Shown here: positions 10,553-20,604 of the stretch, in pieces
Layout of the letters: every line of letters begins with the position of its first letter
Position numbering within the stretch: position 1 is the stretch's first letter
Assembly (NCBI GenBank): GCA_950295325.1
Contig: OX485806.1
Location: 56,291,169 to 56,355,168, forward strand
Length of the DNA stretch: 64,000 bases
DNA from: Polytrichum commune
Taxonomy: Eukaryota; Streptophyta; Polytrichopsida; Polytrichales; Polytrichaceae
Reading direction: 5' to 3'
The notes under the pieces: generated by a model
Database searches by the model: none
The model's input: the letters and a program-made list of their open reading frames with translations, nothing else
Told to the model about the DNA's origin: nothing
Position numbers and translations under genes: made by a program

Positions 10553-11536
10553 TTATACAAATTGTTCGGGTAGGAGGGGGAAGTGTTGTGCTAGGTTTTG
10601 TTGGGTTACGACCTTTCTTTGGGCTATGCTTTGGTTAATGTGGTTATATATGGATGTTATTGAGGGGACTTGTGATGTGTATTTGGCGAATATTTGTGAT
10701 AGGTAGGGAGGTTCTATGTATTGGTGTGGGCCAGTGTTTTGTAACCTTTGTAGTATAGTGAGACATCTTGGGTCTAGATGTTTAGAGAGTTGTTCATTGC
10801 ATTGCTGAGGTATTGGGCTCATGGCTATTATGAAGGCGTATATCTGGTAATGTAGGGGGTATTGTGATAGTAGGATACTGTGCCGATGGAGATGAGGTAG
10901 GATTATGTTGTGGTTGGGTGAGGCATGTTGGGCCAAGTGTGGGGCAAAGAGCTCTTCTAGGTGTTGGTATTGAGGTTTAAGTCTTAGGGTATGTGTTATG
11001 AAGTACAGTCTTTATCTTTTGGTGTATTCTTTTGGGAGATTTTTGAGGATTTGTATGAGCGGTCCGGGGTTGGGTTGTATGTCTCCTCCTAGGAGTATGA
11101 GTGTTTGGAGGTCGCTGATGTATGTAGCTATTTTGTATATGTTTGGGTGTCTATGGTAAGGGCGTTTTATTGCGTAGAAGGTTATGCTGGTTATGCTAGT
11201 TATGTGCACATGTATGGGTTTTTGGTGTTGCAATTGTAATTGGTGTGGGGAGTGGGGTGGTATGGTAACTTGTGGGTCTATGGTATATGTGGGGGGTATT
11301 ATGGTTACTATTTTATGCGCATGTGTTATAAGTTGTGGCATGAGTGTTGGGGTTGTCATTTGTAAAGTATAAGTGTAGATTTGATTATGGGTAGTATGAT
11401 AATAAGGGTTTATTTGGTTGACGGGGGGGGGAGGTGGATTAGCCATATTATGAGTGTAAGGCTTAGTGTTGCTAGTTTTCTTAGATGGTATTTTGATTTT
11501 GGGTAGTGCTTTGGTGGTGTGCTTCGGTGGGGACAT
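10553..11536 (-). pseudogene. LINE ORF2 N-terminal extension with 2A-like motif
   Basis: ORF2 probably starts at the ATG at 11536. The pieces 11536-11012, 10936-10553 and 10528-10229 share one reading frame, interrupted only by stops, so this extension was fused to the endonuclease. The first ~140 residues are Pro/Thr/His-rich and end in LILLGGDIQPNPGP (about 11060-11100). That matches the D-x-x-x-NPGP core of 2A ribosome-skipping peptides, known at the N-terminus of several animal LINE ORFs. The following ~130 residues (10936-10553) match nothing I know. If active, the motif would release a short N-terminal peptide from the EN-RT polyprotein. Confidence 0.7.
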
Positions 11537-11868
11537 AATTGTTGGTAGCTAGTGTGCATGCATGTAATGGTAAGAGAGGGTGGCCGAAGTGTGAGTTTGC
11601 ACTCTTTATTATAAGTATGATATAAAGAATAAAACAAGACGTATAGGGACCATTGAAGGTAGTCCATGTGGTAGCTATTCATTAAAAGTATGAAGCCCTT
11701 GATGGTGGATTGGAGGGTTGCCATGGAAGCCCGGGGGCGCTTGGAGTGGGAGCGGTGGGCGGTTGTGTTGGGTCTTTGTAGCATTGGAGGTGGGATGGTC
11801 CTTTGGAGAATTTCCGGGGCGGCGGCGGATAGGCCAATGACTATCCCTTGCATTCGAATATTGGATTG

Positions 11869-14085
11869 TTAAAATTCGTGGGCGATCGTCCTGAGGAGTG
11901 CTTGGAGCTGGGTGGTGTAGTGGATGATTGTTGTCGTAGTTGCTTCAAGTCTTCGATCCGTGTGGGTATTGATTATTGTGGTGAGGGTGCCAAATTTCTC
12001 GTCGAGTTTGTTCCCGAGGTCCTTCATGGTCTTGATGAGGTGTTTTCCGGTGACGAGTGGGTTGAGATTGGCGGCATTATTCATTGCTTGGATCTTGTCC
12101 GTCATGGCCTCTCTTACGGGTGCGTATGCAAGGCGGATTGTCATGTTGTTGGGGTCCGTACCATCAATATTTCCTTGATCTGTGATGAAATCTATGCGCC
12201 TTCCGAGTATGTATGTTGACTTTTGTAACCATTCCGTGTGTACCGCGGCATTAAGGCATTGAATGTGTCACCATCCCACTTACTTATCGGTGTGAGGGTG
12301 ATTGTTAGCGCCAAAATTTACTCCATCTATGTTGTCCACAACAAATATTTGTTTTATGGCTTGTGTGATGGATGTTTGGGTTTCACGTTGTAGAAGGTTG
12401 TTGGCCACGAAGGTGGTACTAATCCAGAGCTCCGATGGGTTGCCGGCGCTTCAATCCCGGGTGATATTTACTTGGAGTTTCTCGTGGTTGAAGACAAGCC
12501 CGTCCTTGAGCACTATGTCTTTTGCTTCTTCCGTGGTGAGGGTAAGGAATGTGAAGTTCTTGTCTAGCTCCCGTTTGGTGAGGCTCGTAAATTCGTGTTA
12601 TTTCCCGGAGTAATAACTCTCATGTACGAGGGCCTCGAATATGTTGAATGCGTGTTCGTGACATAGCGATTCTCCTTTGAGATATAGTCATAGATTGCGG
12701 ACCTTGGTAACAAGCTCATATCCCTTCTCTACCTTTCCGATAACCGACACTCCATCCTCCATGTCCATGGCGAATGCTCGACTACCTTGGAGGAGTGTGA
12801 TTCCGTCGCCTTGTGGGTGTTGGAGGTGTATTTTGATGAACCCCACCCAATTTTTGGTGATGGCGTTAATACCAATATCAATTGGGTTTGAGTATGTCAT
12901 TTTGAGGGGTATGTCCATTTGCTAGAGTCTATTTAGGCAAACTCCCTTCGCCTCTTGCCTACTAATGCTTTTGAATATGTAGTCAAAATAGATGGTAATG
13001 TGGAATCCTTCGGATAGTCCGGTGGTGAAGTGGAGATGGTTGCCAGAGACCACATCCGATCTCTCACTTGGATACAATAATTGTGGTATCCGCAGGAATA
13101 TTCTCATGGTGTCTTGAAATCTATGATTTCTCTTGAGGGGGTCCCGATCTTTGCGAACTCTTCATTGGTGCAGTGCTCGTGTATGATGTCTTTGTCCTTT
13201 TGTAGCGCGACGGCTTTGTGGATTGGGAAGCCTAGCCACATTTGTGAGACTATATTCATGCTCGGGATTGCTTCTTTGGTCTTCAAAATTTGGGATTTGC
13301 TTGAGAGGGAGGTGGCCATATGTCTCCTCACCTCACTTTTTTTAGTGCTATGGGTGTCGGTTGTAGTTTTCCTCCTTGGGCTTTCATGTGATGTTGTTGT
13401 GGGTATCATTTACACTAGGTTGATGCCGTCTAGTCGGAATGCGGCGGCTTAATTGAGAGCGGTGGTGAATTCATCATTTGAAATGGAGAGCTGGAGGGAG
13501 TTCTTCCCATGTTCGGGGGAGACATCTTCGAGTTACATGTCAATGTCAAGTTCATGGTAGGGGGTTTTTTCCTTCATAAGTGTGGGTTGCTTTGCTTGGG
13601 GGCCATCTGCTCCCCCCTCATCCTCCTTGTTGAAGTTTTCTAACAAGGCTCTACGCCTCCTAAACATACTCTCGACCCCGCCCCTATTCACGGCCTCGCC
13701 CTCAGTGCCATTGGCTCCTATGCCTCCTTGCTGGTTTGTTTGTCTTTGCCCCGCTCCGCTCTTGCTTACGGCCCCGCCCCTGGTGTCACTAGCTCCTGAG
13801 TCTACTTGCACGGTTACCTATCTTCGCCCCGTCCCGCCCCGCCCCTGCTCACGGCCCTGCCGTCGGTGCCATCAACACGTGCGTCTGCTTACTCGTTTGC
13901 ATGTCTTTGCCCCACCCCCAGTGCCACCAGCGCCTAAGTCTACTCGCTCGCTCGCTCGCATGTCTTCGCCCAGCCCCACCCCTGCTCAAGACCTCGCCTT
14001 CGGCGTTGCTAGCCCCGATTTCGGTGTCCTCGTTTTTTTTGTAGCCACTCCCTCGCCTGCTCCCAACTTCATTGTTGGAGGCCAT
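11869..14085 (-). pseudogene. LINE ORF1
   Basis: A coding frame can be followed from ATG 14085 through repeats, a MFRRRRALLENF basic block (about 13650), and open pieces 13409-13104, 13107-12922, 12918-12688 and 12144-11869. From 13107 to 11869 a single frame persists with about six stops, for example before SAGNPSELW (12430) and around VGW (12260). A 1-nt shift lies near 13100. Recognisable stretches include KNWVGFIKIHL, LTTEEAKDIVLKDGLVF and TEWLQKSTYILGRRIDF. I do not recognise a standard RRM or zinc knuckle. By position it should be the RNA-binding ORF1 protein. Its base composition is more balanced than that of ORF2. Confidence 0.65.
13681..14032. repeat. GC-rich ~80-bp degenerate tandem repeat in ORF1
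   Basis: Units opening with CCCCTRYTCACGGCCYCGCC-like sequence start near 13681, 13759, 13842 and 13979 (spacing 78, 83 and 137, the last containing a truncated unit). Each continues with a GTGCCAYTAGCTCCTGAGTC-like half. On the coding strand they give a Gly/Glu/Arg-rich ~27-residue repeat (GASxTEGEAVxRGGAG type). Unequal unit lengths shift the frame between units. Confidence 0.65.
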
Positions 14086-15060
14086 GTTGATTGAAGCTAG
14101 GGTGGTAGGGGCTTGGATGAGAGGATGTGTGAGGTATTGGGGTATTTGAGGGTGAGCTTGTGGGTGGTGGGGTTGTTTATTTTGGCATTGTGGGGCTTGT
14201 TTTGGCTTGGAGTTTTTGCATTTTTTGGTGAATTCCTTTTTTCTAGTCTTGGAGTAGGTGGGTGTTTGAGTGGGGTTTTCCGATCTTGGGTGGTATGGTG
14301 GATTGAGCTGTAGCAAAATTTGTGGTATTTGGTCGTTTGTGGTGTATAGATCTACATGGGTTTCAGCATTTTGGCATAGTGGATCTGATTTTAGTTGAGG
14401 TTTGTGGCGGGTTTGAGTATATGGTGGTTTGCTTGTTTTGGCATAATTAGGTGTCAAAGTGTGGTTTACTGATCTAGGGTGGGTTGGCTTGTTTTGGGGT
14501 TTTTTGTGGTTATTTGTGTGGTTTTTAGTATGGATCTGGTGTGGAGGTTGTTTGATCATGGTCGTGTGGAGGCGCGTGGGTCGGTGGCAATAATGTTTGA
14601 GAGGTAAGTTTATGGATAGTTTTGTGTTGAGTTTTTGGTTTTTTGAGGGGAAGTGTTTGCTAAGTGGTAGATGCAAGTGGTTTTGCTTACCCTTATGTGT
14701 GTGGTGTTGTGTTATGTGGGTGGCAATGGCGATTTTGTTGTGCGTGGAGCACATTGCGGTCTTGGAGGTAGCTTTTGGTGGTGATTTATAGTTATTAGGG
14801 AGTGGTAGTTTGTTAGGTGGGGTGACATTCTTGAGTGATACCTTAGTGGGCGTTGTATTGTGGGTGAGCGGTAGCAACTTAGTGGGTAGATTGTGGGTGG
14901 TGGCATTGGAGGGTGGTAACTTGGTGGATAGATTGTGGGGGTTAGCATTGATGGGTGAATATTGTGGTGTGTGTAGGCACACAAGGCAATGGTGCTTATG
15001 AGCACCCATGTTATAGAGAAAGGTGAAACCCTAATGTTGGTGTGTATAATGGTGTTGATG
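14086..15060 (-). other. CA-rich LINE leader
   Basis: On the coding strand this region is almost wholly C/A-rich, giving a long accidental frame (15009-13849) of Pro, Thr, His and Asn. The same strand bias as ORF2 ties it to the LINE, and it precedes the probable ORF1 ATG. I read it as the 5' UTR/promoter rather than coding sequence. Confidence 0.5.
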
Positions 15061-17743
15061 CTCTTCTTTCTCCCTCCTCTCTTAGATCTAGATCTATTCC
15101 CCTTCTCTTCTCTCCTTTGGATCCGGCTCTTCGGTGGTTTCTTGTTGGGGTGGCCATCCCCTTACAACTCACTAGGAGTCTCTCGCCTTGTTTGTTGCTA
15201 TTATTGTTGCTTTTGGTCGCCAACATTTTGTTTTCATTTGACAAGGCTATCTATCCAGCTTTGTGCTCACGTACGTGTAGCTTATTTGCTTGCTTGCTTG
15301 CTTAACGGCCTAGAACTCTGTGCCATGTCTCTTCTTGGATCAAATCTCTCCTTGATCGGGAGTTGATGGTCTTGTTAGATCTCGGCCCTGTGCATTTCCA
15401 TCGATCACGTAGTCGTCCTTCGCCCTATATGTACATAATATCCATGAGATACCTTTAAAAATTTCAAGATTTTCTATGTGTAGACCAAAGTCTCCTCATC
15501 TATATGCATAGATCATTTTAATTTATATCCAAAATAATTATCCAACTTCTCATCCCTTGATTTCCCATTCACCATGCTCCTTAGTCTTGGACATTCATTC
15601 CTGCAATTTTCCCCCATCCTGAATAATGCATTTCCCAATCAATCCATTACAACTAGCAAACAATAATGATGTTGTTGAAGGCTTCGGCGAGGAGCGGCGA
15701 CCACTCAGAGAATGGTGCAAGAACCACATTTTGCCTCAATGTGGAGATGAATGGGCCAATGCAACAATATTTGAAGCTCCTTTGAAATTGAATGAAACAA
15801 TTAGGCATAATATGCGGAAATTTATGGTCGATGTTAGAACCTCACTATATAGAATTGAGAAACTAAGAAACTCAATAGTATTACAATTCTTTGACTACTC
15901 GCAAAGTGGGAGTGTTGAAGGTGGAGCATTAGATTGTTCATAGTCATAGAAATATAATACTAGAAGGAAAAGGCTACAAGGTTGGTCCGTAGTGGAAGAA
16001 GAGTTATCCTTAATTATTTGTATGAACCAAGTTGAAAATGAGCAACAAAGGGCAAAACAAGGGTTGAAGGAGAACATCTCACTTCAAGCATTGTTCATAT
16101 GCCTTTGTGTACGTATATATGCTTGTGCAATCTGATCTCTACTCCTATTTGACTTCCAATACTCCAAATCAACACCCTCTTCAAACACCATTACAATGGT
16201 GGTGGCAGTCCTTCCATTAGTAGTGGACACAAGGGATGCAGACACAAACTCCAAAGTGGCCATGGTTGTTGCCCCCCCAACATTGGACATGGAGACTTCT
16301 TTCAAAGAAGCCCGACCCATCATTCAATGATAGTGGCATGGAGTCACAAACCCAATGTAGAGGTTGAACAACCACGTTGTTGTAAGCGCGTTAGTAGAGT
16401 AATACATTATGTTTCGTCTTAGATGTCACTCTCTCCTTATCTATCTTGGTAATAGCACATGCTTTCCTTTTGCCTAGTGGTCTGGACCTTCTTCCCTTTC
16501 CTATGCTGCAACAACCTGGCCACCCATACCTCAACCAAGAACACCCTCCCAGAAAACACAAAGCCAAAACCACCAGATGAGAAGAATGACGTATACAACA
16601 TGCAAAGCTTGAGCCAATGCAGACTGGTGAATTAGAAATGCAACAAACATCATATATTCTGCACAGGTAAGTGCTAGGAAACAAGCATTCCACCATTCAA
16701 TCCACAAAACAGCGGTGAAAAAGGTCTATCATAGGGATTTCAAAAATGCGGATGGGAGAAAAAGGTGATGTGACCAGTGGCAACAAGCCTGCATTGAAGA
16801 GTTTGCAAGTTGGCAAGGGTAGCTCTAAACAGATGATCCTGGTAATATAGAATTGAAGCACTGAATAAGCTCATAGGTGAATGCTGTGAACTTTCTACAA
16901 TCCTCAATTTTGTAACTCATCGGAGGTCACAATGTCATGTTGTCTGAGCTGTTTACACAATAGCAGATGTCGGGAAATTTGAAGGACTAGAACCTTACTC
17001 AAGGTACAATCTGCAGAAGAGAAGATAAAAACGACCAAGGGAGGAGTATTTGCACAATGCAGGAGGGAGGCCATACAAAGCTCTTCTTCCAAAGCTAGAT
17101 GGAGCATGCATTGTGCCGACTACCAAAGTCATGTATTCTTGTCAAGTATGTGCGAACTCATCAAGCACCTTGCATACAGCAGCCAAATAAGGAATTTTAG
17201 CCCAATTGTCATGAGCACCTTTAATTTAATATCATCAAAAGTACACAACCAAAATCACCTCATTCCAAACTTCTTGGCCTCATTGGTGCCACTCTTGAGC
17301 GCTTCCAACTCTTGTTGCACTGCTCCAACAACAAAATAACACTGCTAAACAATGTCAACCATTGGCAAGCTGACGCTGAGGAACAGGTCAATGATACTAA
17401 GAATAATGTCAGGTTTCCGCACCTTCTATGGATTTTAGGTAATGCTTCAAAATGCAATCAGACAGTTTCCCTTCGAACCGGATCTGCAGTTGCTCCTCAA
17501 CACCAATATGACCTCAGCAAAGAGATGATGATTCACCCAGGCCTCTGCAAACCATATGATTTTGCCTCCAGAGATACATCTGCTTCAAGGGCTGAAAACT
17601 AAAGCAAATATCAATATCCATGATCTCATTGAGAACTCTGCAATCTCTGAGGCAACCCTCAGGTTGCAATGGTGATTGACCAAGCATTGACAGACAACTA
17701 TGTGGCTACTCCACTTAAAGGATTCTTTCAAAAGGAAAAGCAG
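15061..17743. other. Spacer between LINE and FolD, no gene recognised
   Basis: The segment starts with a CT-rich tract (15060-15130). It contains a 105-codon plus frame (15626-15943) and a 79-codon minus frame (16323-16084), neither with a motif I recognise. From about 17743 leftward it must hold the FolD 3' UTR, but I see no decisive polyadenylation signal. Confidence 0.4.
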
Positions 17744-20043
17744 TTACAAATCCTCCACTCCGAATGACCTTTTGGCTGCTTCTAGAGTATTTGATAACAG
17801 CATAGCTATAGTCATGGGTCCAACTCCTCCTGGGACTGGCGTGATCATTGATGCTACTTCAGAGGCCTCCTTGTAGCATACATCTCCTAACAAGCGGTAC
17901 CCCTTCTTTGTAGATGGGTCCTGCAGATCACAACAGATACAAAATACTGTCAACAGAAAGATGAAAAGTAAGGGTACCAGAAATCAACAGCTAATGGAAC
18001 CTTGATGAAGGCACAAAGCCTACTGCTTGGTTTCTCAAGTTGGGAAGGGAGAAAGGTGCAAACCTCTACTCCATTAATGCCCACATCAATAACTACGGCC
18101 CCAGGCTTTATCCAATCACCTCGAACCAACTCAGCTTTCCCTACAGCTGCAATCACTATGTCGGCTTCCTTGGTGATCTCTGCAGGGTTCGGTGTGTTGG
18201 AATGAACCACAGTCACTGTTGCATTTTGACGCTGCAATTACCCACAAATTGCTCAGCATGCGTGCCACCCTGAAGGTTGTGAAAAGATGACAAGACACTA
18301 AACTTCTCTCAGCCTCCCACACTACAACATTACTGATAGGTTAAATAGTCACTAACAAACAAGACACTAGTTGATAATTTAATATGAACAACTATTAGGT
18401 CTAAATAATCTCATGAGTCGCTGCAAGAATGGCCCAGGAAATTCATTGCCATCAAATGGTTAGCTCCAGATTTCATCACCAAAACATTTCTTGATAGCTT
18501 CAGGCTTCAAAGTAGTGCCATCCATATCCACAATACCATGTAGCCTTTTCATAACATGCTGGGTTGCTACCAAGCTTCAATGTGATATGCTCAACATGCA
18601 TAGGTCATTCTCAACTTTCCCTGCACTATTTCAAGGTGAATTGGGTCAAGGACCTGTAGAAGCATAGCAGCAGGTGTGCCCACAATATTACTGCGGCCAA
18701 TAACAACAGCACGTTTCCCTTTTATTTGAACACCCGATCGCACAAGCAATTCAATGCAACCCTTCGGTGTGCAAGACACAAACAATGGTTTCCTTCCTTG
18801 CATTGCCAGGGTTCCCAAATTGATGGGGTGGAATCCATCCACATCTTTCTCATAGCTCACTGCCCCGAGCACCACCTCCTCATTCATGTGCTGTCAAAAC
18901 AAGAAGAATACTGTTCAGGTACATTCCCTGTAAATTAGTCTTGCCAATTAATTCATTAATTCACAATTGCTCCTACCCCTTTCCCCCAGGGTCTACCCCC
19001 GGACTGTGGCCATTTACTCATACCTTCGGGAGGGGGAGCTGTACCAGAATCCCGTGGACTTCCGGGTCATCATTAAACTTGCTGACGTGACTCAACACCT
19101 CATCCTGGGTGGACTCCTCTGGTAGGTCAACCCCAAAAGACGCAAACCCAACTTCCGCGCAAGCCTTTTTCTTGTTGCGGACATAGGTTGAGGAGTCTTT
19201 CCGGTCTCCAACCAGCACCACAGCCAGGCCAGGAACTTTCCCTACAACTTCTTTCATCTTTGCCACGTCGGCACCAATCTCCTTCCGTATCTGCTCTGCA
19301 ATCGCTTTGCCATCGATTACAGCTGCTTTCTTTTCCGCTGCAGTCAACGTGGATAACCAAGCTCATCAGTTCCAAGTACCTCAGCAAATCTAGCACCAAC
19401 ACCGACGCACCGGCTTTGCTCCAAGTATCCAATGCCATCACACCATTTGGCTGACCTTGAACCCTAAACCCTCTCATTACGGAAAGGATTTTGTGTTACA
19501 AACCAGCGATCCACCACGAGACCCCTGCACGTAATAGGCGGAAGGAACAATTCCTGCACTAGAAAGAAAAAAAGAAAGACGGAAAGAAAATCGGCATACC
19601 AGTCTCTAAACTGGCACCGCTGCATCGTACATTTGTCACGACTCCTGCCACTTTCGAAACTGGGGATGCCCTCGTTGCGCAACTGAACGGAAGAGCCACG
19701 GTTGCTGCCATTGTACGCGGCTTCTGCAAGAAAACATCACAGAAGCAACATTTTCGCGTCGCCATCCTATAAACCCTAATTCTAAGAAAATCAGACAAGC
19801 TGAGTGCTATCCTCTACTCACAAACGAACAAAATGCTTCTTCTCCAAGACTACACTACAGTCCGAAACAAACCCGCATACCAGAATAAAAGAACATAACA
19901 CTACGCAATGCATCAGAATACCTCCATGGTGGAACTCTAGGCCAACCCAATACAAAAAAGCTTCACATTGTTATGCCAAAACATGAACCCAAATGTCTGG
20001 AGCTTACCACAACTGCTCCGCTTGAGAATTGGAGGGCTTCCAT
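17744..20043 (-). CDS. FOLD4: Bifunctional methylenetetrahydrofolate dehydrogenase/cyclohydrolase, plastid type
   Basis: FolD interconverts 5,10-methylene-THF, 5,10-methenyl-THF and 10-formyl-THF using NADP(H), supplying one-carbon units. Six phase-consistent exons: 20043-20008, 19723-19600, 19337-19024, 18890-18654, 18231-18064, 17920-17744 (1,056 nt, 351 residues, close to Arabidopsis FOLD4 as I recall it). All introns are GT-AG. The first ~50 residues are Ser/Ala/Val-rich without acidic residues until the end, fitting a chloroplast transit peptide. Core motifs: [10 protein letters not shown] (Tyr and Lys active-site pair), [29 protein letters not shown] (NADP site) and [12 protein letters not shown]. 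Sequence such as [18 protein letters not shown] is closer to plastid FOLD4 than to cytosolic FOLD2. The start rests on exon 1: the frame of exon 3 has no ATG upstream (only TTG), and two strong splice sites place the 12-codon ATG exon in frame. An alternative start is the ATG at 19711 in exon 2. Confidence 0.9.
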
Positions 20044-20571
20044 GTCGACCGAACACCGTGAAGGGGCACAGTGCCCACAAGGACAAAACCCAAAGACCCA
20101 AGCGACTCCTGTTGGCGCCGCTCACCAGCGGCTTCGCAAAGTATGTGCTAACCCGCCCTTATTAAGGTCCTGAGGCCTTAAAGTGATACTTTAAGAAACT
20201 TTTGCTATTTCAGGAAGGTTAAGTAGCTTGGAAAATTTTCAAAACAAATCTATAGATTAGCGCATCTATACAGAGTCTACAGATAGTGTACGGGAGATTT
20301 TTGAGCACAGTCGGTCAAAATCCTAGCGCTTCCAAGTCCAATCAGTTACATGTCGTGATCTTATGGTTTTTCCTTCAATAATTTGAGGTATATTCTAGAG
20401 ATTCCTCTAAATTTGTAGGTTATTTTCCTGAAGTCTTCAACTTTAACCAGTTATTTCTCAAGCTCAACCGGTTCATCTATGACTAGTGGTCGGGTCTCCC
20501 TATTCATTACTACAAAAACATTTTCGAAAAAAAAATGCAATGTACAAAAATTCTTGAAGTCATCTTAAGGG

Positions 20572-20573
<2 letters not shown>
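20044..20573. other. Upstream region of FolD
   Basis: This non-coding flank should hold the FolD promoter. Visible features are a GC-richer stretch to about 20160 and a short inverted repeat TTAAGG...CCTTAA (20161-20180). No clear TATA box could be assigned. Confidence 0.35.

Positions 20574-20602
<29 letters not shown>
20574..20602. repeat. (TA)n microsatellite
   Basis: Uninterrupted AT dinucleotides for about 29 bp. Confidence 0.95.

Positions 20603-20604
<2 letters not shown>

Larger units (their letters stand above)
2200..15060 (-). mobile_element. Very long non-LTR retrotransposon (LINE), nested and decayed
   Basis: Read on minus, the element runs: CA-rich leader (about 15060-14086), ORF1 (14085-11869), a ~330 bp spacer, then ORF2 (11536 to about 2825) with N-terminal extension, AP endonuclease, reverse transcriptase, RNase H and Cys/His tail, then a 3' UTR to about 2200. 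It spans nearly 13 kb, or about 11 kb without the inserts at 6286-7400 and about 8310-9000. That is much longer than the usual 5-7 kb plant L1. The coding strand is strikingly rich in A and C and poor in G, so the plus strand reads as G/T-rich. Frameshifts, stops and catalytic substitutions show it is dead. I could not define the outer ends by target duplication, so both limits are approximate. Confidence 0.85.

Noticed and set aside
13849-15009. 386-codon minus open frame
   Set aside because: Composition is almost only Pro, Thr, His, Asn and Lys, as expected from a stop-poor CA-rich strand. Only the last part, from ATG 14085, resembles ORF1; the rest is read as leader.
19018-19347. FolD starting at 19347
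   Set aside because: The codon is TTG, not ATG, and a strong acceptor lies just inside at 19338. Upstream exons supply an ATG and a transit peptide in frame.
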